This document shows positions 35,210 to 46,223 of a stretch of 64,000 nucleotides of DNA, one piece after another. The translations under genes and the position numbers were made by a program. The stretch is taken from assembly GCA_039105265.1 (NCBI GenBank), contig JAPFFF010000022.1, forward strand, positions 248,001 to 312,000, written 5' to 3'. The number at the start of each line of letters is the position of its first letter. Positions within the stretch are counted from its first letter, which is position 1. The notes beneath the pieces are model-generated. The model had not been told where the DNA came from, did not search any database, and saw nothing but the letters and a program-made list of their open reading frames with translations. The DNA is from Tritrichomonas musculus. Its lineage: Eukaryota; Parabasalia; Tritrichomonadida; Tritrichomonadidae.

Positions 35210-38200
35210 CTACTCTATATTTGCACACTTCTTTTCTAATGCAGCAATTCTTTTCTCTAGGGTATCAATATATAAATCCTTCTGTTCGAGCATCTCCTTA
35301 ACCTCTGCTTTAGTCACATAAGCAGTAATATCTATATCCTCGAGTGGATTCTTATTACTTAACTTCTCTTTAATTGATTTTATTTCATGAGCTAATATGC
35401 CAATCGGAAGTTTCAGGGAATCTCTCATCCTATTGCAAATATCAATAGTAGCTGATAATGATAATACAGCTTTATCTGGATTAATCCAGTTGTCTTTAAA
35501 TTTGGTTGGGTCATCTAGTCTTTGATAATCTTTTTCACACCACTCAATGACATTTGTTATTAAATCTGGTTCAGTTGTCGTACTTCTTGCTACTCTACCT
35601 GTTGGTAAATCTTTAGCTCGCATTAGTACTTTTAGCCAATCAGGCATTTCAGCAAAAGGGAATTCAGCATGGATAATTTCTTCTAAATCAACAATTTGTT
35701 GAAATATGTAATCACTCATAGCAATATTGCCATCTGCCATATCTAAATCAAATAATAAATCTCTCCATTGTAACCAATATTCATTTAATCTAAGGTTAGC
35801 ATTACTGATTGATGGAACAACCCTCTGAATACTTCCTCCACTCTCCAATCTTATTGCATCCTCTGCAACACTCCCATAATCAACTGTTAAATCTTCTAAA
35901 GAAGCATAATGAGAAACATCATTACCATTATAAATCGCTCGTGTACTAAAATTAATTCCCATATTATCAACAATAACTCCTCCAACACCAACAATAAAAC
36001 CAACAAGACTGAACAATAAACTAATTTCCTGTCCTACTATAAGTGCATGAACTTGGGATGATAAATGCTTTGTTATCATCTGTTGTGCAAGCATTTCTAT
36101 TTGGAGTTTATTAACATCTATTCTCAAGATATTAAAATCATATGACAAGACATCAAAATTATTTGTCAAGACATTTACATCACTTCTCATCGTTGTAATA
36201 TTATCTGCAGTAATTATTTTAGATGATGTAATATTGTAATCAGTGTATAATGTTGTTGCAGCATCAGGTCTCGGTGTTATTTCATAAAACTGAGATTGTA
36301 TAATATAGTCAAAAGGATTTGTATTTTCATTCCACTTTATTTCTTCAATGGAGTCAGTCATGGCTTTCCTCAGGTATAGTTCAATATTCCTAGTTTCTGT
36401 ATTTATTTTACTAACTCTCCAATTTATATTTAGCTTCTCAATAGTATCTTTTTCACCAATAATATCGATATAAGTGTAATCATATGCTATATAATGTCTA
36501 ATTTTATAGTCTGGGTCTAATTTAAATGTTAGTCTAGTTGCAATATTAGAATTAGGAATATATAAGTCCCAATAAAATCTTGATATTGAATGTAAATAAA
36601 TAGCATTAACTAGATATTTGTTCCATTTAAGATAGACTTTTAAAGTGTCATAACCATCATATTTAAACTCATTTTCACAACTATGTATCTCAAAACTAAC
36701 CTCAACATCTTTACCATTCTTTATACTGCCATCTTTATATGAAATATATGTTTCAGTGCGGTCAAGATTCGCTAAACTATACATTAATCCATGTTCATTA
36801 GCTGGTATTATATCTGTGTTATTGTCATCTTTCTTTATCTTAACATAACATCCAACTGAGTTTAATTTATTCTTAGGACAGCGTTTGTTTAATTTATTAA
36901 TGACTTTCTCTTTTACATGGCCGCTGCAATTGTACCCTTCCCATTGGCCATTCGTTGCATTCCAGATTAATGACCAATCGTTAGAAAAGGAGTAATCCTT
37001 AAAAGTAAAGTTTAATCCATCAGGTATAGTGTATGTGTTAGGTATTTTATATACCATTTTGTAGTAATCATGACCATCCAATGTTTCATCAGATATATTA
37101 CTAGGCCTGTATAAATAATATCAGATTCATGTAATTTCATCACATTCTTAGCATCGATTATATCACATTTTATTGTTGGTTCAACAGCAACCAATGAATC
37201 TTGAGGTAATAAATACATTATACTTAGCTCTCCCTTGATATATAAATTATATGGGTCCAAATTAACTCTTTCATCATAAGCAATAAATATCTTATTTGTG
37301 GCCTCATGAAAATAACTCAAACGAGTTTCATTATGTTCTGTATTATACATGAGAATTGGATTGTATATTTTTCCATCATGAGAATATAAATATAGAACTC
37401 ATTTATAATATCTCCTTCGGCATTCTTTATTATTGTCTTTCTCAAGATAATTTTAAATATATTAGTTCGTTCTGTTGTATTGGAGATTTTTTTCTGTATA
37501 TCATCTGTATTACCTATCACTAGCATCTTGAAGTCGCGGTCAAATAATTGGAAGGTATCTATACTGAGTTTATCATTGGTGAGAGTATAAACAGGATATC
37601 CAGGTTCATGAGAGAAATCAGTAGTCACAATCCCTCCACTTGGTACAGAATCACAAAGTATTTTACCATTGACTTCTAAATCACCTTTGATAACATATTT
37701 ACCAAGAACTGGTTTTGCTTCATCAAATGTAGGAGTATCATCACAGATATCAACGCCATAGCATTTTAATACTTCTTCAAATGAACTTGCATTATTTACA
37801 AAATCTGGTAAAGCAATTGATGTTCCAGTAGATTTATCGTTTGATAAAAGAGCGAGGGGTGAAGGAGGATTATTTTCATTCTCTAGAATTGGCTTCCATA
37901 CCCATTGTTTTCTTTCTTCATTCCACTCTATTTTTCCAAAGAGATGTAATAATGAATTTCGGATTTCAACTATGTCTATCATTTCGCTTGTATGTATTGT
38001 ACGCCATCCATCAACTCCATCAAAATGTTGCGTCATTATCACCCATTCTTCATGTTCAATATCCCATATGAAATTATCTGGTGGGTTTAAAATGGAATCA
38101 GTTCTCCAATTATCTAGGAATTCATGGTCATGTTCTTGCCATTGTGTATCCATAATATTCCACGCAAAAGATGGACCAAAGGCTTCTTGATTATCACGAA

Positions 38201-38354
38201 TCCTGTTTGGAATATAAATTGATTCATTCTCTGTATAATAATCATAATACGAGTACCATTCCCACTCTTGATATCTATCACTCCATCGTAAATAACCATT
38301 TTCATCATTCTCATATATCTTCAGAAGATTATACGCAATGTATTCACTATCCAT
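35210..38354 (-). pseudogene. Fibre-like gene 1 of element B, broken by two 1-base deletions
   Basis: Three overlapping reading frames form one gene by homology with the element C fibre. It starts at ATG 38354 (MDSEYIAYNLL), with WDI-type repeats NFIWDIEHEEW and FAWNIMDTQW. The frame is lost near 37382-37392 (after NEFYIY) and again near 37113-37120 (after HESDI); each fits loss of one base. It then runs to 35210 with the QQFYEV-equivalent core (SQFYEITPRPDAATTLY), a hydrophobic IVGVGGVIVDNMGIN stretch, a FRDSLK-like domain (CNRMRDSLKLPIGILA) and a C-terminal coiled coil ending AALEKKCANIE, as in the gene ending at 4627. The stop lies 28 bp before the next minus-strand start. Confidence 0.75.
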
Positions 38355-38394
38355 TTCATGCCTCTATGTTGGTGATATATTATCATGGACATTA

Positions 38395-39753
38395 TCAATC
38401 ATGACCCGAACTTGTATCTTGTACATCAACTTTTTGTTTCTCTTCATTTTGTTCAAGGACTTGTTTCGCTATTTCTGGAATTGCATCTCGATATAAAATC
38501 GTTTGAGTAAATACATCTTGAGTAGACTCAACTGCTCTGTCTACGAAGAGACGATTTTGATTATTTTGTAAATCTCGGATATGGTTTTCTAAATGATCTC
38601 TCATTTGTATTATGCGATTTATTTCAGCTTGGTTCACCCCTCCTCCGCCATCTTGATTACAATTGCATGATTTTATTTTTGAACAATAATCTGCCCAATA
38701 GTTTAATGATGTTATAATATTATTTATGTTCAGCTGGACATCATTTAGGAATTGATTTAAACTGACCTTTACTTTTGTGCCATCGATATTGTCAACTTTT
38801 ATTGTATGGTCTACTGTTAATGATGTCGAAAATAATTTTAGAGCTGATGCCAACCCATATCCGAGAACACTAGATAACAATAAATTTTGAATTATTTGGG
38901 GATAATTTATGTAGTTATCTTTTTGGTTTTGCGTATAAGTATCGAAAAATTCACCAGGGCTCTCAACTTCTATTACATGGTCTGCTTTAACTTCTTCTGT
39001 ACTATTTTTGTATTTATATCCTATTGTTTGAAGAGTATGGTTTTCAGGATTATAATGATATTGCTTTGTTCCATTTATTATCTTTGTTAAGTTTGTCTCG
39101 TTAAATACATCATATAATATTCTCGTTGCGGTTTGATTCTTTTTTTCATTCTTCATAATATTCATCAACATATCAGCTAAATTATGATATGCTTTGTATT
39201 GGAGGAAAGGTTCAGTTGGAGAAGGCTCTAGTGGTGCAGTAGTAGTTTTAACATATTTTACAACTTCACTTTGCCCTTTATCTTCATCTAATACTACTTG
39301 TTCATATCCGTCAGCTGCACACATCAATTCGTTGTACATATCATGGACAGCTTCACAGGTTTTTGATTCCGCTTCGATAATGTCATTGAATGTATTAACA
39401 CATAATTCATCTTTGATAAGCTCTCTGTTGGACTCTACTTGTTCTGATTTCACTTCCATCAATATATTTTCTGGAGCTCTATATTCAAGTATTTGTGTAG
39501 ATTTTTCAGTTATTGGAACGTCGCCGAATCCTTCAAGACTGCCTCCATTTTCAATGTAATCATTTACCACTCTTGCATCAACTTCAGCTTTATTGTATAG
39601 ACAATTAAATTTTGGGTATTCATTTGATTTATCATCTTGTGTGATATTTATTTGTTCATTTCCATCTTCATCTTCTCCTACACATATTTCAAAACCATTT
39701 GCTTTAAGTTTAGATGCCACCTTGCTCTTTGCAGAATATAGTGTCAAAGACAT
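38395..39753 (-). CDS. Fibre N-terminal-domain protein of element B, 452 aa
   Basis: Homologous along its length to the first ~450 residues of the element C fibre: MSLTLYS against MSIKLYS, then LYNKAEVD-RVVNDYIENGG and GFG-VPIT. Later come NTFNDIIEAESKTCEAVHDMYNELM and TATRILYDVFNE, then a hydrophobic helix LLLSSVLGYGLASALKLFS (~residue 300) and a CNCNQDGGGG motif. In element C these residues are fused to the rest of the fibre. Here the gene stops (TGA) about 40 bp before the start of the 38354 gene, so it is either a split arrangement or a broken fusion. The start codon is conserved in position relative to the divergent candidate penton gene. Confidence 0.65.
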   Translation of the reverse strand: MSLTLYSAKSKVASKLKANGFEICVGEDEDGNEQINITQDDKSNEYPKFNCLYNKAEVDARVVNDYIENGGSLEGFGDVPITEKSTQILEYRAPENILMEVKSEQVESNRELIKDELCVNTFNDIIEAESKTCEAVHDMYNELMCAADGYEQVVLDEDKGQSEVVKYVKTTTAPLEPSPTEPFLQYKAYHNLADMLMNIMKNEKKNQTATRILYDVFNETNLTKIINGTKQYHYNPENHTLQTIGYKYKNSTEEVKADHVIEVESPGEFFDTYTQNQKDNYINYPQIIQNLLLSSVLGYGLASALKLFSTSLTVDHTIKVDNIDGTKVKVSLNQFLNDVQLNINNIITSLNYWADYCSKIKSCNCNQDGGGGVNQAEINRIIQMRDHLENHIRDLQNNQNRLFVDRAVESTQDVFTQTILYRDAIPEIAKQVLEQNEEKQKVDVQDTSSGHD

Positions 39754-39772
39754 TTTAATCTGAAATTAAATA
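39754..39772. promoter_or_regulatory. Divergent fibre/penton start region, element B
   Basis: 19 bp between the two ATG codons, AT-only core (TTTAATCTGAAATTAAATA). The same gene pair in element C is separated by 17 bp. The bidirectional arrangement is conserved although the two copies have diverged. Confidence 0.45.
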
Positions 39773-40525
39773 ATGTTGTATTCAGTTCAGAGTCAACCAG
39801 AAAATTACAATACTGTGAGAATGAATATTGATATACCGTGGAAATGTCCTTACGTGAAGTATTATGTTTCATCTATTAATACCAAGGCCAACATACTATT
39901 AACCACTGAAGATGATTATTTAATATTTGAAACTGCTAATAGTGAGATTAGAATTGATTTCAAGGATATGTATGCCTACTCTTTTAACAATTTGGTAAAC
40001 TATTTGAACACTAACCAAAAAGTAAATAGTGTGAGCCAACAAATAATTACCTTCCAGAATATTGACAACAGGACAATATCACTGAAGGCAACCAATTATA
40101 TAGCATTTAAGGAAGGAAGTCATAGAGAAAAATTGATTTGTGGTCTATTTAATTGTAAAGAATTTGAAGTTCATGCTAATGAAGAAAAAAATGTTCCAGA
40201 TTTACTAATTCTAGATTTTGCTAATAAATTATATTTGGTATCATTACAGGGAGTTGCAACGCATTCATCAATTGGGAACCAAGAATATACACCATCAATT
40301 ATCGCAAATATAGATACAATGATAATGGACCAAGAGGCATTAATAGTGAATTATGATTTAACTAAACCAATCAAAGTTAAAGTCAACACCGATTCACTAA
40401 AGTTATTGGAGATGAGATTAGTTGATTTTATGTTCCAACCAGTAATCTTGAAATCGCCATTGTTCATCACATTAAAGATAAAACCAGCCACTGAAGCAAA
40501 TATGTATGACGTGCTTACAAAATGA
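39773..40525 (+). CDS. Candidate penton/minor capsid protein of element B, 250 aa
   Basis: Aligns end to end with the element C protein at 52287: (M)L-SVQS, DIPWKC-Y-KY-VSSINT, KLYLVSLQG, G-QEYTPS-I, LKSPLFIT-KIKP. Beta-rich with no membrane segment. Length, intact frame in an otherwise decaying element, and linkage to capsid and polymerase genes fit a single jelly-roll vertex (penton) protein, but I recognise no decisive signature. It starts divergently from the 452-aa fibre gene. Confidence 0.5.
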   Translation: MLYSVQSQPENYNTVRMNIDIPWKCPYVKYYVSSINTKANILLTTEDDYLIFETANSEIRIDFKDMYAYSFNNLVNYLNTNQKVNSVSQQIITFQNIDNRTISLKATNYIAFKEGSHREKLICGLFNCKEFEVHANEEKNVPDLLILDFANKLYLVSLQGVATHSSIGNQEYTPSIIANIDTMIMDQEALIVNYDLTKPIKVKVNTDSLKLLEMRLVDFMFQPVILKSPLFITLKIKPATEANMYDVLTK

Positions 40526-40589
40526 ATAATGAGATGAAATATACTTTATGTACCACATAAAATATATTACATATAATATATTTTTTTGT

Positions 40590-40715
40590 GAGCAGCGAAG
40601 CTGCAAACTATTAGGGGGCCGAAGGCCCCCTGGCCCGCCACAGGCGCGGCCAAATATCCATTCAAAAAGTTCCATCCACCAAAAATTGAGAGGAAAGGCA
40701 TTCAAAAAGTTCCTT
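40590..40715. repeat. GC-rich hairpin cluster plus ATTCAAAAAGTTCC copies
   Basis: Three adjacent hairpins, two with a GAA loop, followed by two exact copies of ATTCAAAAAGTTCC. It resembles 31225-31385 and stands out in an AT-rich background. Confidence 0.6.
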
Positions 40716-41010
40716 TAACAAAAAAATGTACATGACAAAAACAAAAAAATATACGTGACATACCACTTCACCAAAAAATATACCTATCATACCACTTCAC
40801 CAAAATCTTTTTTTTTAATTTGCTTGATGATGAAAGGACACCTGGAATCAGTTTTTTTTACCCATTTTTAGGTCCAAAATTTCAAGAATTCAAATATTTT
40901 CAAAATATATTGATGAATATAAAATAGAAAGAAAAAAAATAATCTCTAGAGATTTTCATAAAAAGTGGGATCGTCCCAAAAATTTATGGGATAGAGGAAA
41001 TTGAAAGAAT

Positions 41011-41139
41011 TCTCAATTATTATTTTTATTTTCAATGGGTTCTCAATTATAATTTTTATTTTCAATGGGTTCTCAATTATAATTTTTATTTTCAATGGGT
41101 TCTCAATTATAATTTTTATTTTCAATTGGTTCTCAATTA
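41011..41139 (+). repeat. 30-bp tandem repeat, ~4.3 copies
   Basis: Units of TCTCAATTATAATTTTTATT followed by TTCAATGGGT at 41011, 41041, 41071 and 41101, with a partial fifth. Near-perfect copies suggest recent expansion. Confidence 0.9.
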
Positions 41140-41344
41140 AACTTTTGATAATGAATTCAAAAAGTGAAAAAATTTTTAAGATATTTGAGCTGCCCAAGCA
41201 ATATTTGGGACGCTCTAGGATAGCATTGGGAGGTCCAAAGTTGTGATTGGGTTGCCCAAACATACATAGAGCGTCCCTAATACTGTGATAGGGAAGCCCA
41301 AAAAACATTTGGGAAGCCCAAAAATATAATTGGTTAACCCAAAT

Positions 41345-41400
41345 ACAAAAAATTTTAGAAATAATAACGAACAAAAATTTTAGAAATAATAACGAACAAA
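41345..41400 (+). repeat. 25-bp tandem duplication
   Basis: ACAAAAATTTTAGAAATAAT followed by AACGA occurs twice in a row. Confidence 0.75.
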
Positions 41401-41725
41401 GATTTTATTTTGAATACATTTTCAATTTTTGAATGCGTCCCATTTTTGTGATCCCATTTTTGGTTTCCTCAAACTTCTCAAAATAATATTATCAAATATA
41501 ATTACAATTATTTTCGCATTCAATTTTTTCTATATATCTTTTTTCAAAAATGGGATCATAAATGGGATCATATAAATAAAGATATTATAAGAAATATATA
41601 TCAAAATAGACATCTAATGAATCAAAAACATGTCAAGTTTAGGGTGTTTTTCAACAATCCCATTTCTGTCCCAACGATCCCATTTCTGTCCCATTTTTTT
41701 GGGACGCTAATTTTATAGACAATTC

Positions 41726-42058
41726 CTAAGATTTTACCCATGCTTTTGGTGCGTGATAAGAAATATATGTTCTAATTATATAAATCATTTCGTTAACATT
41801 ACCAACAAAATATTCATTACCAATCCATGTTTTTCCATCTTTTGTTGTTGCTCTCTCATAATTCTCTTCAAATATAGTTATTAATTCTTTTTCAACTTTT
41901 ACTGAATCACTAACTGCTTCAACCAAATACACTTCACTATCTTTAGGATATTGTCCCATTCTTGTTGCAATTTTATTTGTTCTACCAATTTTATATACAG
42001 GTTGATTAGTGTAAGCAAATTCTCTCTCACGAATCAAATAGATGTATTCAACAGACAT
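41726..42058 (-). CDS. T5orf172/MUG113-type GIY-YIG-superfamily protein, 110 aa
   Basis: Near the N-terminus EYIYLIREREF is followed by VYKIGRTN and a later YPKDSEVYLV. This is the standard pattern of the T5orf172/MUG113 group (Y-YLI-REF---N--VYKIG-T-----R---YPK-S), distant relatives of GIY-YIG nucleases common in large DNA viruses and mobile elements. The full domain is present in a single-domain protein; nuclease activity is not established for this group. It is divergent from the polymerase pseudogene, with starts 84 bp apart, and has a clean ATG and stop. A selfish or homing role is possible. Confidence 0.75.
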   Translation of the reverse strand: MSVEYIYLIREREFAYTNQPVYKIGRTNKIATRMGQYPKDSEVYLVEAVSDSVKVEKELITIFEENYERATTKDGKTWIGNEYFVGNVNEMIYIIRTYISYHAPKAWVKS

Positions 42059-42142
42059 TTCATACCAAGCAAATTATTTTTTCTGTTCAGCTATAATTTT
42101 TATAGCGTGATAATTTTTTTAGCTTTTTTAATTTCATTGTAA
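42059..42142. promoter_or_regulatory. Divergent intergenic promoter region, polymerase B of element B
   Basis: 84 bp, AT-rich, ending TTTTTTTAGCTTTTTTAATT and TTTCATTGTAA immediately before the ATG at 42143. TCATTG fits a trichomonad-type initiator. Confidence 0.4.
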
Positions 42143-45100
42143 ATGACTTACCTCTTTGACATCTCAGTTGACCTCTACTCCACTGCAAAAACTGAAGCCA
42201 GAAAAGAATACAAAGAAAGAATCAAAAATATTAAAGAGAAACCAAAATTTAAAAAACAGATGAAGGAATTTATGCAAAAGGCAAATAAAGAAATATCATT
42301 TGAAATAGACATTGGAGATAATGAAGATAAAAGATTAGCATTCACTGAAATGTTAAGGCAATTACACAAGAAGAATAAAAAGAATGTAGTGGTTAAAAGT
42401 GAATCACTAGATGGTGAAGATTATAAATGGTTTACCATCTCATCAGCACGAAATATTGACACAACAATAGGACATATTTCTGGTACAATAGATTTAAATG
42501 ATGACTGCTCAGATAATAATCCTTGGGTTGGTAATGTATTCATTCCAGCAAAATATCAATTACTATTCATCAAAAACAAAAGGAAAGGAAAACAAACAAC
42601 ATTCACAATAGATAAGCAAGACAACAAAGGGAAATTATATGAAGAAGAAATAGAAATAGATGAGGAATACAGAGAAAGTCCAGATGGTGGATTCTTTCCA
42701 TATATTAACTTATCTGATATAGACTTAACTAAATACCAAATATTCAAATCAGTGGAAAAAAATAACTACCAAGATAACTGTTTGGTTTATGCATGTATCC
42801 AATCAGGAGTGTTCACAAATGATGAAATCAATCAGCTAAGATTCATGGTTAAAACACGAATGGTACCAAATAATTTAATCTGTGATATAGCTAAACATTT
42901 TAAATGCCATTTCATTGTAAGACGGATAGATGAAGATTTAGATATAAAGTATCAGATGCAAATGAAAATAGATACAAGGAAAAGAAAATGGGCTAAAGAT
43001 TTTAACAGAACCGTCGACTTGTTATTATTCAAGAACCATTACATGATTAACAAACCAGTGGGAAATACAAAATTGATTACCATTCTGCGAAAGCTATTTA
43101 AAGATAATATGTTTAGAGAAATCAAATCTTGTGAAATGAATATTTTAGCAACAAATGAATACAATAGCCATTTAACAGATTATATGGATTTATCATATGA
43201 CCCATCTCTTTGTTGTCAAAAGATAGATTCCACAGAACTGAAGAAAGAAAGAGAGTGGACTAAAATATACTATTCAGATTTTGAAACTGATACAACATTA
43301 TCACCACATAAACCATATCTGAACATTACTGTATTTAGAACAGGGAAACTAATTCATAAATTAATCTTCGAGGGAGACTAAATTGCAGATAGATTGTTGA
43401 AATCTCTAGATAATAATTCACTAACATACTTCCATAATTTAAAATATGATGCATGCTTCTTTATAAATACTCCTGGATGGGATGTACAGATAACAGAAAG
43501 GAGTGGAACCATTTTACAGATAGTAATGACAAAATATAAAGAAATAGAAGGCACAGATAAGAAAACAAAGAAGACCAGAAAGATGACAATAATAGAGAAG
43601 AGATTAACATTCCGCAATAGTTATTCCATTATTCCTGCCGCATTAGCATCATTTGCAAAGATGTTTCAGCTACCGGTCCACAAAGAAGTGATGGCATATA
43701 AACTGTACACTGAAAAAAATATATAACGAAAGAATGTATCAGCACTTGAATTCCAATTACAATATTACTTGGAGAATAAAGATAAGAAAACACTACAACA
43801 AATAAAACAAGACTGGAAACAACTAATTGATAATGCACAATCTTGTGGAGCATACACTGATTTAAATATTGATATCCCGAAGGGAGTAGCAAAAGATCCT
43901 TTGGATCTCGGGACAAAGTCCTTGCCTTGCATTGATATAATGAAGTATGCTATTTATTACTGTAAACTAGATTGTATATTATTGATGAAGGGTGTAGAGA
44001 AATTTAATAGAGACCTCATAGAAGTATTTAAACAGACAAAGACAGATATGTTGGACGTACATAATTTCATTTCCATATCTTCCATTGGTTATTATTATGC
44101 ATACAGATTTGGTTGCTTTGATGATTGCTACCAGTTAAGTGGCAAGCCACAGAATTTTATCCAACGTTGCGTTAGTGGTGGAAGAACAATGACATCTAAT
44201 AATGAAAAGCAATATGTTGAAGAGAGATTACAAGATTTTGATGCTGTATCTTTATATCCATCAGCAATGAGTATTATGTCTGGTGTGCCAAAAGGAATCC
44301 CAAAAGTAATCCCATCAGATATATTAACAGAGGAGTTATTAGATTTTGACCAGTTCTTTGCAGAAATAAATATCAAGAAAATAAAATGCAAATCATCTAG
44401 TCCATATAAATTTGGACAAGTATTTAGTAGAAATGAACAAGGCTCAAAAATATTTACCAACAATCCAATAGACCATTATTATATTGACAAGAGGGCTTTC
44501 ATGGATTTGATGGAGTTTTATGATTTTGATTATGAGTTCATTCGAGGGTATTATTTTGATGAAGGATTTAATAACAAGATTAATATCTTCATCGAGAAAT
44601 TATTTAATCTCAGGAGGAAATATCAAGATGCTAATAATCCATTGCAACAAACTATTAAATTACTCTTGAATTCCATCTATGGTAAATCTATATTAAAAGC
44701 AACCACAACAGAAACAAAATGCATTCGAAAAAATAAAGCCATCAAATATATTTGGAAGAATTATAATTATATCACGGAGATAATAGAGAATAAGTCAATT
44801 GATAATGTGTATGTTAAAAAAGTAAAGCCCATAAATAATCATTTCAATCTACCACATTTTGGTGCTAGCGTTTTGTCATGGAGTAAGCATTTGATGAATA
44901 GAGTTATAAGTTCAGCAGAGCAGAATGGAATAAATATTTATTATACAGACACTGATTCCATTCATGTTAAAAAAATAGATGTACCAAGGATTGCTGAGGT
45001 GTTTAAGAAAAAATATGGAAGAGAATTGATTGGTAAAAAGATGACACAGTTCCATTGCGATTTTGATTCATTTAATGGTGCTGTTGGCGGTGTACATTCT

Positions 45101-45376
45101 AGAAAATTAATTGCACTAGGAAAGAAGAGCTATCTGGATATATTAGTTGATGAAAAAGGGAATGAAGGATTACATATCCGTCTTAAGGGTGTCCCTAAGC
45201 AATGTATTCTCAACAAAGCAAAACGAATGGGAATCACGGTTGAAGAGTTGTATGAAAGAATGTACAATGGAGAGGAAATAATTTTTAATCTTTTAGATGG
45301 TGCCAATTGTTTTAGAAAATCATCTTCGTATCAACAAATTAATCTGCCAGTATTTGAGAGAAAAATCAAATTTTGA
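42143..45376 (+). pseudogene. Protein-primed DNA polymerase B of element B, broken by two in-frame TAA
   Basis: Homologous throughout to the intact polymerase of element C. OTU-like block DNCLVYAC...KNHYMIN; exonuclease YSDFET and HNLKYDACF; third exonuclease-type YCKLDCILLMKG; polymerase motifs DFDAVSLYPSAM, LLLNSIYGKS and YTDTDS. TAA codons at 43379-43381 (just after YSDFET) and 43724-43726 interrupt the frame; all three open segments are in the same frame, so no indel is needed. At the second site the element C protein has Gln. About 21 residues near 43876-43930 (IPKGVAKDPLDLGTKSLPC) are absent from element C and are encoded by nested inverted repeats (TCCCGA/TCGGGA, AGATCC-TTT-GGATCT). 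Confidence 0.9.
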
Positions 45377-45427
45377 ATTTTTATCACGTTTCATAATTTT
45401 TTTCGAAATTTTATTTCCTCATCAAAT

Positions 45428-45843
45428 GAACCAAGGGATTTGATATCCTCGTAGCAAAACATTTCGTTCCAAATCCAGACCACCTCCCAATTGTTGATCA
45501 CATTAATCATATCAGAACAGATTACCATACATCAAATCTAAGATGGGTATCAGCTAAAGAAAATAGCAGAAATAAATATGGATATGGAGGTATTGAGCAT
45601 TAATACGTAGATACAATACCAGATGATGCTATGAAGGCGGACACTTATGGAAAACATAGATTTGAGGACTATTTCTTTTACGACAACGTATTTTATTTCT
45701 ACACAGGGATAAATTACAGGAAGCTCAATATCAATGAAAATAAATACGGAAATAAATGGGTAAGCTTAATTAGTGACAATGGAAAGAATGTTTCTGTTTA
45801 TTATAGCAAATTTAAGAAAGAACATGATATACCAATCGAGTAA
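45428..45843 (+). pseudogene. Relic HNH homing-endonuclease-like gene
   Basis: Translation from about 45434 gives DILVAKHFVPNPDHLPIVDH and then INHIRTDYHTSNLRWVSAKE. This is the core of HNH endonucleases of the NUMOD4/HNH_3 kind (HRLVA--F-PNP-N-P-VDHIN-----N---NLRWV). There is no ATG in frame at the 5' end, and a TAA at 45601-45603 interrupts it. The same frame continues to 45843 (KYGNKWVSLISDN, typical of repeat domains after such HNH cores). It is 5'-truncated and dead. It sits just behind the polymerase pseudogene. Confidence 0.7.
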
Positions 45844-46129
45844 GCAAAAAAATATTACTCCATCTAGATATTTTTTTTATGCCTTGACCAATTGTGCTAA
45901 CTTCTTTAACTCTTCCAGCTGCCTTCTTTCTTAACCTGTATTCTTTTTGTTGTTTTCTCCTGGCCTCCAGTCTTTCTTCCGCACTATTGTATTTGCTTTT
46001 TCTACCTCGCTTCTGTTTTTCAGGGGCTGTTGCTTCTATTAATTTTAATGCTGTTTTTTCTGCATCAGCTTCACAGGAGTAGTATATACGAGTCGGTTTC
46101 CGTTGGGGCCACGCTACGCTTAAGCCCAC
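45812..46129 (-). pseudogene. Fragment of a basic GRK/AT-hook-like protein
   Basis: KRGRKSKYNSAEERLEARRK then QQKEYRLRKK is nearly the same as KRGRKPKYATVEERNEARKK then QQKAYRERKK in the intact 88-aa protein of element C. There is no ATG in the frame (the first possible start is GTG), and the upstream part is unusually GC-rich and unrelated. I treat it as a truncated copy. The domain looks DNA-binding (AT-hook-like core followed by a basic helix). Confidence 0.5.
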
Positions 46130-46223
46130 ACGTCAACACGAACTCGTGATAAAAATAAAAAAATAAAAATGATAAAAATAAAAATAAAAAAATGAAAAAA
46201 AAAATAAAAAAATTTTTCTTCAA
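46130..46223. other. A-rich simple sequence
   Basis: Runs of AAAATAAAAATGATAAAAAT. No gene or recognisable signal. Confidence 0.6.

Larger units (their letters stand above)
40972..41706. repeat. Inverted-repeat-bounded AT-rich segment (possible MITE)
   Basis: The left end CGTCCCAAAAATTTATGGGA and the right end, read inward, CGTCCCAAAAAAATGGGA are imperfect inverted repeats. Between them are many GGGA/TCCC words, a GGGACGCTCTA/TAGAGCGTCCC pair (41209-41277) and tandem repeats. No clear target duplication is visible, so transposon status is uncertain. Confidence 0.35.
40526..41725. other. 1.2-kb noncoding region with repeats
   Basis: No credible gene. Contains GC-rich hairpins (GCAGC-GAA-GCTGC, AGGGGGCC-GAA-GGCCCCCT, GGCC-GCC/GGC-GGCC) at 40590-40655, ATTCAAAAAGTTCC copies at 40660-40715, a tandem AAAAAAATATAC-type stretch, and an inverted-repeat-bounded AT-rich segment at 40972-41706. 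Short ORFs here are repeat translations. Confidence 0.6.

Noticed and set aside
40946-41374. 142-aa minus-strand ORF with repeated ENPLKIKIII
   Set aside because: Product of the 30-bp tandem repeat in noncoding DNA; no homologue and no conserved start.
34066-45603. Alternative genetic code with TAA as Glu/Gln
   Set aside because: TAA ends several intact genes in the same window (e.g. 8626, 13621, 52994), and the in-frame TAA codons occur only in decaying element B.
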